A stretch of DNA of 64,000 nt from Thermotogaceae bacterium (GCA_027077795.1 JALWTT010000006.1:434001-498000); one strand, 5' to 3'. Positions 52,992 to 62,229 are shown, numbered from the stretch's first letter. Made by a program: numbers and translations. Notes: a model not told the origin generated them from the letters alone.

Positions 52992-53721
52992 GTTCATCGA
53001 GGTATTTCTCATTTGTTAGAAAGACTGTTATAGGTGTAATCGAGACGTACCCTGACTTCACAGCTTTGTAGTCTACATCTGGGTCATCGTCGTCCTCAAT
53101 CACATCTCCCATCATCCAATAATACGTCCGGCCGAAGGGATCTTTCCTAGGTTCGAAGAAATCCTTCCATCTTCTTTTGCTCTGTTTTGTGAACTTCCAT
53201 CCTTTTATTTTTTCGTAACTTAAAGCTGGCACGTTTATATTGAGAGAGGTAAAAGGAGGTAGCGTTGAAAAATCGAACCTCTCAATGAACCTAGCTGTAA
53301 ACTCAGCTGCTGAGTCATAGTTCGGGTTCGCGTAGTCTGCACTGGACACGGCTATAGCTGGGTAACCACTCATGGCTCCCTCCATAGCACCTGATACTGT
53401 GCCGGAGTATATTATATCTGTTCCCAAATTCGGACCACGGTTTACACCACTTATCACTAAATCGGGGGCTTTGAACAGCTCGTCTATTCCGAGCTTCACA
53501 CAGTCAGCAGGTGTTCCTGTAGTCGAGTACACCTTAGCGTAGTCACATATGCTTAGCTCTTTTACCCATATTGGGAAATGAATTGTTATCGCATGACCAA
53601 CAGCACTTCGCTCGGACTCAGGCGCTACTATTGCTACTTCGTGGTTCCTTGAAAGCCTCTTTGCAAGTGTTAAGATTCCGTTCGATGTGACTCCATCATC
53701 ATTTGTTATCAGTATTCTCAT
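52945..53721 (-). CDS. surE: 5'/3'-nucleotidase SurE
   Basis: 258 residues. The metal site is [16 protein letters not shown] (D8-D9), with S39 and N in [24 protein letters not shown] and ITPITVFLT fit the family. SurE dephosphorylates nucleoside 5'/3'-monophosphates in the cytoplasm. Its 3' end overlaps that of the convergent ATPase gene by 47 bp. Confidence 0.95.
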   Translation of the reverse strand: MRILITNDDGVTSNGILTLAKRLSRNHEVAIVAPESERSAVGHAITIHFPIWVKELSICDYAKVYSTTGTPADCVKLGIDELFKAPDLVISGVNRGPNLGTDIIYSGTVSGAMEGAMSGYPAIAVSSADYANPNYDSAAEFTARFIERFDFSTLPPFTSLNINVPALSYEKIKGWKFTKQSKRRWKDFFEPRKDPFGRTYYWMMGDVIEDDDDPDVDYKAVKSGYVSITPITVFLTNEKYLDELRSNLKPQDFLFPLS

Positions 53722-53725
53722 CCGT

Positions 53726-54625
53726 TCACCTCACACCGAGTGTCCAGCGTTTGTATGTCTTTGGAAGAGCCTGGAGATAGTTCTCAAGGGTGTTGAAATC
53801 CAAGTCTGCTATCGCTATTCCCTTGTTTTGTGAATCGGTGAGTTTGACTACAAACCCATCAAGCTTTTTTGTGAGAGCTGCTGGAGCTGACACGAAGGAT
53901 AACCCCTTGTAGTCTCTTCCGAGAAACGTTCCAAAGGTGACCGAATTCACTCCAAATATCCCCAAACTCTGTGATCTAGCCCACATACCTTTTCTTAGAA
54001 TCCATTCGTTGAACATACCATCAAAAATTTCACTCGTGAAAACCAATCTTCCGTCATCTTCCATGAATCTTCTCACGGATCGATAGTCTTCGAGCTCTTT
54101 TGGAAACATGTAAGAACATGTTATACCTTTCACCTTAAAGAGCTTGTAAATGGATTTCGAACTACCTGAAGCTACGATTTCCCCCCTGTCGGAAACCACG
54201 TAGTACTCCTCTTTGTTTTCAGAGATCATTATGGTCCCTCCAACAACTACACTGCTTGTCGAAATCGCAATTTTCCTCAGTATCGAGATGTAAGCGGATC
54301 TGAAAATTACCCCGTAGTTGTTCAAGATTTTTTTCCCCTTCTCCTGGGAGATCCTCTTTCCAGATAGAGGAACTAAACCCATTAGGAAATTTCCACTGAA
54401 TCTTGGGAAAGCAACAACATGGGGATTGTATTTGGATATTTCCTTTATCTTCTGATCTACAAAGTCAAGGGCTCCTTCCACCGTATACACAGGCTCAAAT
54501 GGCATTTGATAAGCCATTACACGAAACCCCTCAGGTTTCTCTAGAGGAGAAACCTTTATTCTATCCAGAAGCTTATCCAATCTAACTAGGATTCTCTCAA
54601 GGTAGTTCCAGAGGAATCCCCTCAT
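53726..54625 (-). CDS. Nitrilase-fold protein, probably not active (a)
   Basis: 299 residues. The middle follows the carbon-nitrogen hydrolase fold: [30 protein letters not shown] where nitrilases have FPE (catalytic Glu replaced by Arg), IVVGGT-like VVVGGTIMI, and [11 protein letters not shown] near the usual nucleophile. The end is [17 protein letters not shown]. So at least the catalytic Glu is lost. An N-terminal tail of about 30 residues is helical. It overlaps its partner gene by 4 bp. The role may be structural, ligand binding or regulatory. Confidence 0.65.
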   Translation of the reverse strand: MRGFLWNYLERILVRLDKLLDRIKVSPLEKPEGFRVMAYQMPFEPVYTVEGALDFVDQKIKEISKYNPHVVAFPRFSGNFLMGLVPLSGKRISQEKGKKILNNYGVIFRSAYISILRKIAISTSSVVVGGTIMISENKEEYYVVSDRGEIVASGSSKSIYKLFKVKGITCSYMFPKELEDYRSVRRFMEDDGRLVFTSEIFDGMFNEWILRKGMWARSQSLGIFGVNSVTFGTFLGRDYKGLSFVSAPAALTKKLDGFVVKLTDSQNKGIAIADLDFNTLENYLQALPKTYKRWTLGVR

Positions 54626-55110
54626 ATTTTTACCTCCAAGACTATTGTGGAACTCCCTTCGGCTATTATCCCTGTACCGTTCTCCGTCATATCAATCGGT
54701 GCGTAAATACCATAGTGGATTTTCTCCATAACATCAGCTAATGCAAAGATCACCAAACCACTTTCTTGAGCATGGGCCCACGTTCTGTATTTGAACATCA
54801 TCAACCCCGCCATTCCGGAAGTTCTTTCAAATGTAATGGCAAATCTAGCTCCTCGAGATCTACCATGATGAAAAACTTCTGGATACGTTGCATCATTCCC
54901 TATCGCGACTAAAAATGGCACTCCGTACTCAACGACGGCGAACTCCTCGATCCTGAATATCTCTTCCTCCCTCGAGTATACCACGGCTATCCTATCGTTT
55001 CCCACAACGGTAGCCTCAGATAGAAAAAGGGGAGGTTCTGCCCAAGATATGGAAAAATCCACTCCTTCGAACTCTTCAAGGCCTACCTGTGAACCTATGT
55101 AGAATTTCAT
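54622..55110 (-). CDS. Truncated nitrilase-fold protein (b)
   Basis: 162 residues. Resembles the C-terminal half of the nitrilase fold: VGNDRIAVVYSREEEIF, YPEVFHHGRSRGARFAITF (the post-nucleophile helix), MFKYRTWAHAQESGLVIFAL and GIIAEGSSTIVLEV. At the nucleophile position, where nitrilases have Cys, it reads AIGNDATYPE, so no Cys. The N-terminal half with Glu and Lys is largely missing. It forms an ATGA overlap with protein (a), so the two may work together. Confidence 0.6.
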   Translation of the reverse strand: MKFYIGSQVGLEEFEGVDFSISWAEPPLFLSEATVVGNDRIAVVYSREEEIFRIEEFAVVEYGVPFLVAIGNDATYPEVFHHGRSRGARFAITFERTSGMAGLMMFKYRTWAHAQESGLVIFALADVMEKIHYGIYAPIDMTENGTGIIAEGSSTIVLEVKI

Positions 55111-55164
55111 TTTACACCTCCGAACTTCTGGAAAAAGACAAAGTCTTCAAATTCTTCAAAGAAA

Positions 55165-55629
55165 TCACTCCTTGATGTTTTCTACAGCGTGGGGAATTAC
55201 ATCCAGGACGAACGGGAGAATCTCTTCAACAGCTCTTGGGCTTCCTGGAAGATTCACAACGAGACTTTTCCCTCTAACACCAACAACAGCTCTTGAGAGC
55301 ACTGCCTTTGGAGTGTACTTGAGAGAGGTCATCATCATGGCGATCTCAAATCCATAAACCCTTTTATCAACGACAGAGAGAGTGGCTTCGGGCGTCACAT
55401 CTCTCTTGGTCAATCCGGTTCCACCAGTAGTCAAAACAACGTCGGCTTTTAAATCATCGCACATTCTCGTAATCTCTTCCCTTATCTTGTCATAATCATC
55501 TGGTATGATCGAATACTCCAAAATGGTCCAGCCGCGCGCTCTCACCATCTCTGTGATCCTTTTGCCGCTTTCATCATCGTAAATGTTGTGGGAAGCTCTA
55601 TCACTTATGGTTATCACTGCGAACTTCAA
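55165..55629 (-). CDS. MogA/MoaB-type molybdopterin adenylyltransferase
   Basis: 154 residues. FAVITISDRASHNIYDDESG and DVVLTTGGTGLTKRDVTPEAT (the GGTG-x3-RD motif) and VNLPGSPRAVEEIL are those of MoaB/MogA, which adenylate molybdopterin before metal insertion. The pattern TISDRASH... is usual. It overlaps the MoeA gene by 4 bp. Confidence 0.92.
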   Translation of the reverse strand: MKFAVITISDRASHNIYDDESGKRITEMVRARGWTILEYSIIPDDYDKIREEITRMCDDLKADVVLTTGGTGLTKRDVTPEATLSVVDKRVYGFEIAMMMTSLKYTPKAVLSRAVVGVRGKSLVVNLPGSPRAVEEILPFVLDVIPHAVENIKE

Positions 55630-57530
55630 CTTTTAATCACCGTCCCGCTTTTTGATAAGTCGTAACCTCCTATTCTTTCCGCAACTCTTTTGAATTCCTC
55701 AGATTTCAGGATCTCCATTATTTCTTTGAAAATTTTGCTTTCAAAGAAGCTTTTTTCAACCAGGAGGTCGTATCTCTCCTTGACCATTGGGATGAAATCT
55801 AGGTCCATTACTCTCGCGGCTGATTCGATCCCCATGCCGGCATCGGCTAAACCTTCCTTCACCTTAACCGCGACGTTCATGTGGGAAATCTCTTCCGTAC
55901 AGTAACCCTTTATCTCTGAAGGATTTATTCCTTCCTTTCTGAGTAGATAATCCAAGAGTACCCTTGTTCCAGAGGCTTTTTGCCTGTTCACAAAAATTAC
56001 GTCATCTCTCGTCAAATCCTCTAGCCCCCTGATGTTCTTAGGATTCCCTTTTCTCAACATGAGACCTTGGATTCTGTAGGACATGTTCACTAGAATGTAG
56101 CTTGTCATGAATTTTTTCACATAGGGGATGTTATATTCCCCGGTTTCCGGATCGAACAGATGTGTCCCGGCCAGATGTGCATATCCCTTGCTTATTGCTA
56201 TTATTCCTCCCATGCTTCCGACACTTGACGATGAAAGAACAATCTCGTGATCCCTTGTTTTCACGAGATCGGCTAAAACGTCTATGAGGATATCGTGACT
56301 CCCTACAACCAGGATTTTCTTTTCCAGGTCTGTGCCATTGTAATCCACTATCACTTTTTCTCCTTCATCCACGACCGCCTTGCCTTTTTCAATTGTGAGT
56401 AGAGCGTCATGCCTTGTAAGTGATATGAGGTTTGCCGCGCCCCTCTTCAAAGGTGAGAATATCACCTTTCCGTCCACTTGAGCCAGTGCTCCCCTCACAT
56501 ATTCTTTTTCACTGATGGAGGAGCTCATCCTCACAGAAGAGACGGCGGATGTTCTCAATTCGATCTTTTCAAAGGTCTTGTATTTTCTCAGTATCAACGA
56601 TTTAACTACTTTTTGCAAAACTATGTCCAAGGATACGGGAAATCCTGGCAACCCTATCACAGGTTTCCTTCCCATCACGGAGAGAATCACAGGCTTTCCT
56701 GGTTTTATGTTCATGCCGTGAACTACCAGCTTTCCCAGTTTTCCTATAACCCTATATGTGTAATCTTTCGATCCAGCTGAAGATCCAGCTATTGTGAAAA
56801 CCATATCGTACGTTTCAACGGATCTTTTCAAGATTTTTTCCAGTCTCTCAGGGTTGTCAGCTACTACGCTATGCACATCAGCCTCAACATCATTTTCAAC
56901 CAAAAAGGCTTTCACCATAGAACCGTTGGTTTCTGGGATTTTTCCACCGGATATCACGTCATTTGGCGGCACTATCTCATCACCCGTTGGTATCACCAGA
57001 GCCTTCATCTTCCTTATCACAGGAATTTCGAACACACCGGCTGCCAGGAACAATGGAATGTCATAGTGCTCTATCTTGTGGTACCTCGTTACTATCATTT
57101 CACCAACTGTTACATCTTCTCCTATTGGACGAATGTCGTTTGTCGGGAAAACAGGTTCGAAGATCATCACCTTATCCCTATCTATTACCCTGACTTTTTC
57201 TATCATCAAGACTGCATCAAATCCATCGGGTATGGGATCTCCCGTGTTGACAAATGTGAAATCCTTTCCTTTTTCCAAAACAATCGGACTAGCTTCAGAA
57301 GCACCAAAGGTTGAAGAGCTCCTTAAAGCTATCCCATCCATAGCTGCACTCGTATAATGAGGAACATTTCTCTTTGCGTATATAGGCATAGCGGTTACTC
57401 TTCCAAGAGATTCAACAGTTAGAACGTTTTCAACATCGTCACTGAAAAATCCCGCCTTTTTAAGCTCTCTGAAATATGCATCTAGACCATTTTCAAGATC
57501 AGTTCTCCTTAGATATATCTCCCTTCTCAA
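55626..57530 (-). CDS. MoeA molybdenumtransferase fused to a periplasmic-binding-type domain
   Basis: 634 residues. MoeA part (about 1-405): YTSAAMDGIALRSSST, FVNTGDPIPDGFDAVLMIEK, MKALVIPTGDEIVPP, IAGSSAGSKDYTYRVI and GLPGFPVSLDIVLQ (MoeA catalytic and molybdopterin regions). The rest (about 410-634) is a PBP-like domain like that of ModE-free MoeA fusions: VVGSHDILIDVLADLVK, GTHLFDPETGEYNIPYVKKF and FVNRQKASGTRVLLDYLL. This domain may sense a metal oxyanion or help load it. It overlaps the adjacent MogA-like genes on both sides (ATGA). Confidence 0.9.
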   Translation of the reverse strand: MRREIYLRRTDLENGLDAYFRELKKAGFFSDDVENVLTVESLGRVTAMPIYAKRNVPHYTSAAMDGIALRSSSTFGASEASPIVLEKGKDFTFVNTGDPIPDGFDAVLMIEKVRVIDRDKVMIFEPVFPTNDIRPIGEDVTVGEMIVTRYHKIEHYDIPLFLAAGVFEIPVIRKMKALVIPTGDEIVPPNDVISGGKIPETNGSMVKAFLVENDVEADVHSVVADNPERLEKILKRSVETYDMVFTIAGSSAGSKDYTYRVIGKLGKLVVHGMNIKPGKPVILSVMGRKPVIGLPGFPVSLDIVLQKVVKSLILRKYKTFEKIELRTSAVSSVRMSSSISEKEYVRGALAQVDGKVIFSPLKRGAANLISLTRHDALLTIEKGKAVVDEGEKVIVDYNGTDLEKKILVVGSHDILIDVLADLVKTRDHEIVLSSSSVGSMGGIIAISKGYAHLAGTHLFDPETGEYNIPYVKKFMTSYILVNMSYRIQGLMLRKGNPKNIRGLEDLTRDDVIFVNRQKASGTRVLLDYLLRKEGINPSEIKGYCTEEISHMNVAVKVKEGLADAGMGIESAARVMDLDFIPMVKERYDLLVEKSFFESKIFKEIMEILKSEEFKRVAERIGGYDLSKSGTVIKS

Positions 57531-57964
57531 GCTGGTTCAACTCCCTCTTTGAGTAGCTTTATCGCCTCTATTATTTTTGTGAGAACCTCATCATACCCAC
57601 AACTGGGGAGGTTTATAACGAAAGTATCTCTCCTGATTCCGGCAACTATTCTGGCGAACATTCCTGTAAGAGCAGATTTGACCGTTTCTGAGAATATGAA
57701 ATATTCCAAGCCGGGAATCCTTTTATCCACGATTCTGAGAGTGGCCTCTGGTGCTATATCATCATCGCCTATACCTGTTCCTCCTATTGTGAAAATCGCG
57801 TCATAATCCTGACATGTTAGTTCATAGAGTCTCTCAGCTATCTCGCTTTCCTTCCTTTTCATCCTCTCCACAGTTTCGATCTCCATTCCGTTTTCTTCTG
57901 CGTCTTTTATCAGGCTATCCACATCCACGCCCTTTTCGCCTATTATAAGAACTACACCTTTCAC
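57527..57964 (-). CDS. Second MogA/MoaB-like protein
   Basis: 145 residues. AIFTIGGTGIGDDDIAPEATLRIVDKR fits the MoaB core (GGTG-x-DD), and NLPSCGYDEVLTKI takes the place of LPGSP. N-terminal VVLIIGEKGVDVDSLIKDA lacks the usual SDR motif. The two MogA-like copies flank MoeA, which suggests different specificities (for example tungsten and molybdenum) or a heteromer. Starts 14 bp after the YqeY gene and overlaps MoeA by 4 bp. Confidence 0.85.
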   Translation of the reverse strand: MKGVVLIIGEKGVDVDSLIKDAEENGMEIETVERMKRKESEIAERLYELTCQDYDAIFTIGGTGIGDDDIAPEATLRIVDKRIPGLEYFIFSETVKSALTGMFARIVAGIRRDTFVINLPSCGYDEVLTKIIEAIKLLKEGVEPA

Positions 57965-57978
57965 TTTTATCCCTCCAA

Positions 57979-58422
57979 TCAGGATTCTAGAAGCTCTCTA
58001 ACGATTCTGTTGACGATCTTTCCATTTGCTCTTCCTTTCACCCTAGGCATTATCACCTTCATAACTTTTCCGAAATCGTTTGGCGAGGAAGCACCCAATT
58101 CTCTGATAATCTCAAGGGCCAAAGACCTTATTTCCTCTTCACTCATTTGCTTTGGAAGATACCCCATGAGAACTTCCAATTCTTCTCGTTCGGACTCCAC
58201 GAGATCTCTTCTCCCTGCTTTTTCATATTCTTCCATTGCTTCTCTCCTCTTTTTGGCTTCCTTTTGAATTACTTCTACAACTTCCTCGTCAGTAGCATCA
58301 CCCATTTTATCAACTTCAAAATTCTTGACGGCAGCTATAACCATTCGCAGGGTTCTAACCTTGACTGCGTTTCTTGCTTTCATGGCGTTTTTCAGATCAC
58401 TTTGAATTTTTTCCTTGAGCAT
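57979..58422 (-). CDS. GatB/YqeY-domain protein
   Basis: 147 residues from ATG at 58422, with GGAGGTG 7 nt upstream. KIQSDLKNAMKARNAVKVRTLRMVIAAVKNFEVDK, EVIQKEAKKRREAMEEYEKAGR and LGASSPNDFGKVMKVIMPRVKGRANG are the YqeY pattern. It resembles the C-terminal tRNA-binding part of GatB and may assist tRNA amidation or charging; exact role unknown. Confidence 0.92.
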   Translation of the reverse strand: MLKEKIQSDLKNAMKARNAVKVRTLRMVIAAVKNFEVDKMGDATDEEVVEVIQKEAKKRREAMEEYEKAGRRDLVESEREELEVLMGYLPKQMSEEEIRSLALEIIRELGASSPNDFGKVMKVIMPRVKGRANGKIVNRIVRELLES

Positions 58423-58440
58423 GCGGTTCACCTCCCACCG

Positions 58441-58463
58441 AAAAAATCGCCCCATTAGGGGCG
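58441..58463 (-). terminator. Terminator after the chemoreceptor gene
   Basis: On the minus strand CGCCCC (58458-58463) and GGGGCG (58448-58453) form a 6-bp stem with loop TAAT, followed by ATTTTTT. It lies 19 bp past the stop of the chemoreceptor gene and splits the leftward gene series. Confidence 0.8.
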
Positions 58464-58482
58464 AAATTGAGAAGCTCGTGAT

Positions 58483-60012
58483 TCATATTTCCACTTCTCT
58501 TATCATTCCGGAGAGCTTGTCTAAAGAGGATTGAAGTTCACTTAAAGATTGAACTATTTCTTCTACACCGGCGTTAATTTCACTCGAAGATCTAGTCAGA
58601 CTTTCAGATATATCCCTTATCTGGCTCACTCCTTTCACAAAATTCTCCATAACCTGGGAGACATTTTCGATCGCCATCCTTATGGTGCGTCCTTCTTTTT
58701 CCACCTTCTCCGAGTACAATGCAAGTTGAGACAAACTCTTCTGAACACTATCTATGATTTTCTTCGTTTCTTTTGAGGTTTCTCTTGATTCCTTGGATAT
58801 TCTGGTTATATGCTCGACTATTTTAGCTATTCCTTCACGGTCTATCTTCTCCTTCGCACTTTCTATGGAGGCGTTTATGGCTAGCACGGATACCGTGTCA
58901 GAAAGGTAGGCTACTCTGTCATTCAAATCATTCAGAGATCCTATAAGATTCACCGCTTTTGCCGTCTCTTCATTTACTTTTTCCAGAAGATCTAAAAATG
59001 ATATGATGGATTTCACCGAGTTGTCGACTTCGTATCTTCCCTCCTCTGCAGATGTTGCGAAGTTCTGTGTTATTTCATTGAGCTTTATCGTGATGTTTTC
59101 GTTGTTCTCTGAGATCTTCTCTATCTCGGCGGATGATGTGCTTATATTCATGGCCGTGCTCGAGACATTCTCAGCGAAAGTCTTGATGGCTTCGTTTTGG
59201 TCTCGTAACCTTTTTGAGGCCAGCAGCGAGATGAAATAGGAAGCCACAATAACAACTACCAGCATTATTGGAAATAAAACCAGGTGAATGAACTTCAAGA
59301 AAGGAGAGAACATACCTCTAATGTCTTTCATGGTTAGGGTGTTCACTACATAAAGGGTCAACTCTTTTTGATTCCCGTTTCTGTCGTAGTAGTACACTTT
59401 CCATGGGAATTTCACCCTGTCAAAGAACACCCTTATTTTGTCTCCCTTGTATTTGTAGTCGACGAACCCTTTTTCTTTCATCTTGAACTGTCTGAACACA
59501 TCTCCGAGACCTATGTCTATCATGTTCTTTCCAATTCTATCTTTTATACTGTGGTATATGGTGTTTCCTGTGGAATCGATCACATAGAAGTATCCTTTGT
59601 ATTTTCCTAGATCGTCCTTTATCAGATCTTCGAAAAGCTTTCGGAGGTCTACTTGGGCCTTGTATATCTCGAACATTCCAAAGAATCCATTGAAATTAAC
59701 AAAACCATCATTGTTTATCCATTCGTATTCGAAATTCAACATAACTTCGCTAGAGCTGGAGCCGAAATACAGTGCTTTTGACTTTAACCAGGTCTGAGAT
59801 GACTCAGTTGTCTGGTTGACAACCATGTATGGGAGAAATTTGAAGGTGTTCTCAACTAGATTCTTGATCTCTCTCACGTTGTGACGAAGGATGTTCGAGG
59901 TGGAGTTCAGCATCACTGTATCCATCTTCATGGTTATCAAATAGAATCCCCCTAAGAAAACCCCTGCGAATATTATGGATATCCATATCGTATATTTGAC
60001 CGTGAACTTCAA
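58483..60012 (-). CDS. Methyl-accepting chemotaxis-like protein with divergent signalling tip
   Basis: 509 residues. Transmembrane helices at about 8-28 and 245-268 enclose a dCache-like sensor (about 30-240, with the typical KGYFYVIDSTGNTIYHSI and KGFVDYKY stretches). The rest is a long coiled coil. At the place of the chemoreceptor hairpin tip it reads VSVLAINASIESAKEKI instead of the conserved TNLLALNAAIEAAR-type text, so CheA/CheW contact residues are only partly kept. It may signal to a different partner. It is 4 bp behind the outer-membrane-type gene. Confidence 0.85.
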   Translation of the reverse strand: MKFTVKYTIWISIIFAGVFLGGFYLITMKMDTVMLNSTSNILRHNVREIKNLVENTFKFLPYMVVNQTTESSQTWLKSKALYFGSSSSEVMLNFEYEWINNDGFVNFNGFFGMFEIYKAQVDLRKLFEDLIKDDLGKYKGYFYVIDSTGNTIYHSIKDRIGKNMIDIGLGDVFRQFKMKEKGFVDYKYKGDKIRVFFDRVKFPWKVYYYDRNGNQKELTLYVVNTLTMKDIRGMFSPFLKFIHLVLFPIMLVVVIVASYFISLLASKRLRDQNEAIKTFAENVSSTAMNISTSSAEIEKISENNENITIKLNEITQNFATSAEEGRYEVDNSVKSIISFLDLLEKVNEETAKAVNLIGSLNDLNDRVAYLSDTVSVLAINASIESAKEKIDREGIAKIVEHITRISKESRETSKETKKIIDSVQKSLSQLALYSEKVEKEGRTIRMAIENVSQVMENFVKGVSQIRDISESLTRSSSEINAGVEEIVQSLSELQSSLDKLSGMIREVEI

Positions 60013-60016
60013 GAGA

Positions 60017-60652
60017 TCACCTCCTGAAGAGGTAGAAATTCACTGAGATATCAAATACCACTGATAAATTTTTCATAAGCCGAAATTGCTCATCTGAATT
60101 GTACCTGATGGCGACACCTCCTAACATGTCAACACGATCTATAAACCAAACTTTTTCAAAGGTACTTGAAGCGTAAGCTCCTCCAAAATACTCGGCATCC
60201 ATTTTTTTGTATTGTAGAAATGCCCCTAATCCTCCGCTCATGTTCCCCTTTTCCATGGTTTGAATAAAGATTTCTCCAGAGACCGAAAAATTCGGTTTAA
60301 CCGTATCAGATGAGAAGCTCTCCTGTTCTCTGTAATCGGCCTCTACAGATGTCCAGATGTTTTCAAAATGGATTCCAGCACTCCCAAAAAACATGGCGTT
60401 CACGAATGAAAAGGAGGATAACCCAGCACTTATGGCGTAATGATCGCTGCTAAAACCCAGCTTGAAGTACCCTCCGAGCTCCTTCATCGAGAAGCCCACC
60501 TCAGCGTTGTCTATTATTCCATACCTGATCCCTATGGTTGGATAACCGAGTGACATAGAAACCTCGCCCATTCTCATAGTCCACGGGTTTATATTTATCT
60601 TGAACGCAAATGCAACTGCACCGAGCATGAAAAATATCAAGATTTTTTTCAT
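60017..60652 (-). CDS. Small outer-membrane beta-barrel-like protein
   Basis: 211 residues. A signal peptide (KKILIFFMLGAVAFAF) is followed by alternating strands with turn motifs and many Gly/aromatic pairs (YPTIGIRYGIIDNAEVGFSM, GGYFKLGF, YAISAGLSSF, FGSAGIHF, GGLGAFLQY, GGVAIRYNS), and it ends SVNFYLFRR; a terminal aromatic-rich strand is usual for barrels. No family known to me. It could sit in the outer toga layer. Confidence 0.65.
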   Translation of the reverse strand: MKKILIFFMLGAVAFAFKININPWTMRMGEVSMSLGYPTIGIRYGIIDNAEVGFSMKELGGYFKLGFSSDHYAISAGLSSFSFVNAMFFGSAGIHFENIWTSVEADYREQESFSSDTVKPNFSVSGEIFIQTMEKGNMSGGLGAFLQYKKMDAEYFGGAYASSTFEKVWFIDRVDMLGGVAIRYNSDEQFRLMKNLSVVFDISVNFYLFRR

Positions 60653-60669
60653 GATTCTTTCCCCCTCCC

Positions 60670-61833
60670 TCAGTAGTACCCCATTATCCCACTTTGGACT
60701 TCCGTTATGGCATCTAGAATTTCCTGAGGTGTTATGAGCTCTCCACTGACCTTGTTAACGAGCTTTACCTTGGTTGAACTTCTGGCCATTTCCAGGATTT
60801 CGTGAGCGTACTGACCTAGGTTCATTTCAGCTATTATCAACGCGTCAATCCTCGATAGAAGCTGCTTGAGCCTTGTCCTAGACACAGGCCAAATTGTTAT
60901 GGGTCTAAAAAGCCCCACCTTTATTCTATCGTTCCTAGCTATCCTGATGGCTCTCATAGCACTTCTTGCCGTTATACCGTAAGCAACTATGAGTATTTCG
61001 GCATCCTCCGTCATATACTCATCGTACATGGCAATTTCATCTGCATGTAATCTGATCTTCTCCACGAGCCTTCTAATAAGTCCTCCTGCTATCTCAGGAT
61101 TTGCCATCGGAAAACCTGATTCGTCGTGTATAAGGCCTGAAACATGAAACTTCGCTTTTCCCATCTCCACCAACGGTTGCGGCGTAGGTTCCGCATATTC
61201 TTCCGTTTCGTACGGCAGGAACACTTCCTCCTCTTTCAGTTGTTCTTCCTTGAGCCTTGAAAACACGAATATTTCCTTATCCTCCGGAAACTTGAAGTTC
61301 TCCCTCATGTGACCGAGAAGCTCGTCCATCAGGAATACGACAGGAGTGCGGTATTTCTCCGCTAGGTTAAACGCCGTTATCATGTACTTGTAAACTTCTT
61401 GAACTGTAGAGGGATAGATAACTATTATCGCATGATCTCCATGAGTACCCCATCTGGCTTGCATTATGTCCCCCTGAGAAGGTTTTGTCGGCATTCCAGT
61501 CGACGGCCCCCCTCTCATAACGTCCACGAAGACAGTGGGAGTTTCCGTCATAATCGCGTATCCAATAGCTTCTTGCATGAGTGAAAAACCAGGTCCTGAT
61601 GTTGCTGTCATGGACTTGACCCCTGCGAGGGAAGCCCCTATTATAGAAGTTGCTGATGCTATCTCGTCTTCCATCTGGATGAAAACTCCTCCAACTTTTG
61701 GAAGTTCACGGGCCATGACTTCCGCTATCTCAGAGGCGGGGGTTATTGGATATCCCGCGTAGAATCTACACCCAGCTCGTATCGCTCCTAAAGCAGCGGC
61801 TTCATCGCCTTGCATGAGAACGTAATCAGACAC
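60670..61833 (-). CDS. 2-oxoacid:ferredoxin oxidoreductase alpha subunit (KorA/VorA type)
   Basis: 387 residues, full length for this subunit. LMQGDEAAALGAIRAGCRFYAGYPITPASEIAE, QMEDEIASATSIIGASLAGVKSMTATSGPGFSLM, DVMRGGPSTGMPTKPSQGD and ILIVAYGITARSAMRAI match KorA and related subunits. These enzymes turn a 2-oxoacid, CoA and oxidised ferredoxin into acyl-CoA, CO2 and reduced ferredoxin. The beta (TPP-binding) and ferredoxin-like subunits are not encoded on either side in this window. Confidence 0.92.
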   Translation of the reverse strand: MSDYVLMQGDEAAALGAIRAGCRFYAGYPITPASEIAEVMARELPKVGGVFIQMEDEIASATSIIGASLAGVKSMTATSGPGFSLMQEAIGYAIMTETPTVFVDVMRGGPSTGMPTKPSQGDIMQARWGTHGDHAIIVIYPSTVQEVYKYMITAFNLAEKYRTPVVFLMDELLGHMRENFKFPEDKEIFVFSRLKEEQLKEEEVFLPYETEEYAEPTPQPLVEMGKAKFHVSGLIHDESGFPMANPEIAGGLIRRLVEKIRLHADEIAMYDEYMTEDAEILIVAYGITARSAMRAIRIARNDRIKVGLFRPITIWPVSRTRLKQLLSRIDALIIAEMNLGQYAHEILEMARSSTKVKLVNKVSGELITPQEILDAITEVQSGIMGYY

Positions 61834-61860
61834 CCTATCCCCTCCATAACAATTTTAACA

Positions 61861-62229
61861 TCATTCTGAGAAACCTCGATAAGCTGTTAGAAACATTTCC
61901 ACAGTGTTAGATAAGATCAATGTGATAAGAATCAAGGATGATTTTGGAATGTAATAAAGGTGCAGAGAAATTTTCACGAGCATGACTATGGTGATCACTT
62001 GTATACTCATTGCAGATAGCCTCCAGATTTTTCCCTCAAGTATCAAAGTAATTATAGCTAACACTCCTCCAAGAGCCATGAACATGAACGTTAGAGTGAA
62101 CCACGGTGACATCTGAAATTTCCTTCCAAGAACATTCAGGATATCTTCAGGCATTTTGCTCAGCGCTAGAAACACTGCTGATCCTGCAAACCCGATCAGT
62201 GCTATCAACAAGGAGTTTATCAGAAGCAT
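61861..62229 (-). CDS. Small multi-pass membrane protein of unknown function
   Basis: About 122 residues from ATG at 62229; a TTG start at 62271 inside rpe would add 14 residues. There are four hydrophobic segments (LLINSLLIALIGFAGSAVFLAL, FTLTFMFMALGGVLAIITLI, MSIQVITIVMLVKISLHLYYI and LILITLILSNTVEMFL). No family recognised. Coupled to rpe. Confidence 0.65.
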   Translation of the reverse strand: MLLINSLLIALIGFAGSAVFLALSKMPEDILNVLGRKFQMSPWFTLTFMFMALGGVLAIITLILEGKIWRLSAMSIQVITIVMLVKISLHLYYIPKSSLILITLILSNTVEMFLTAYRGFSE

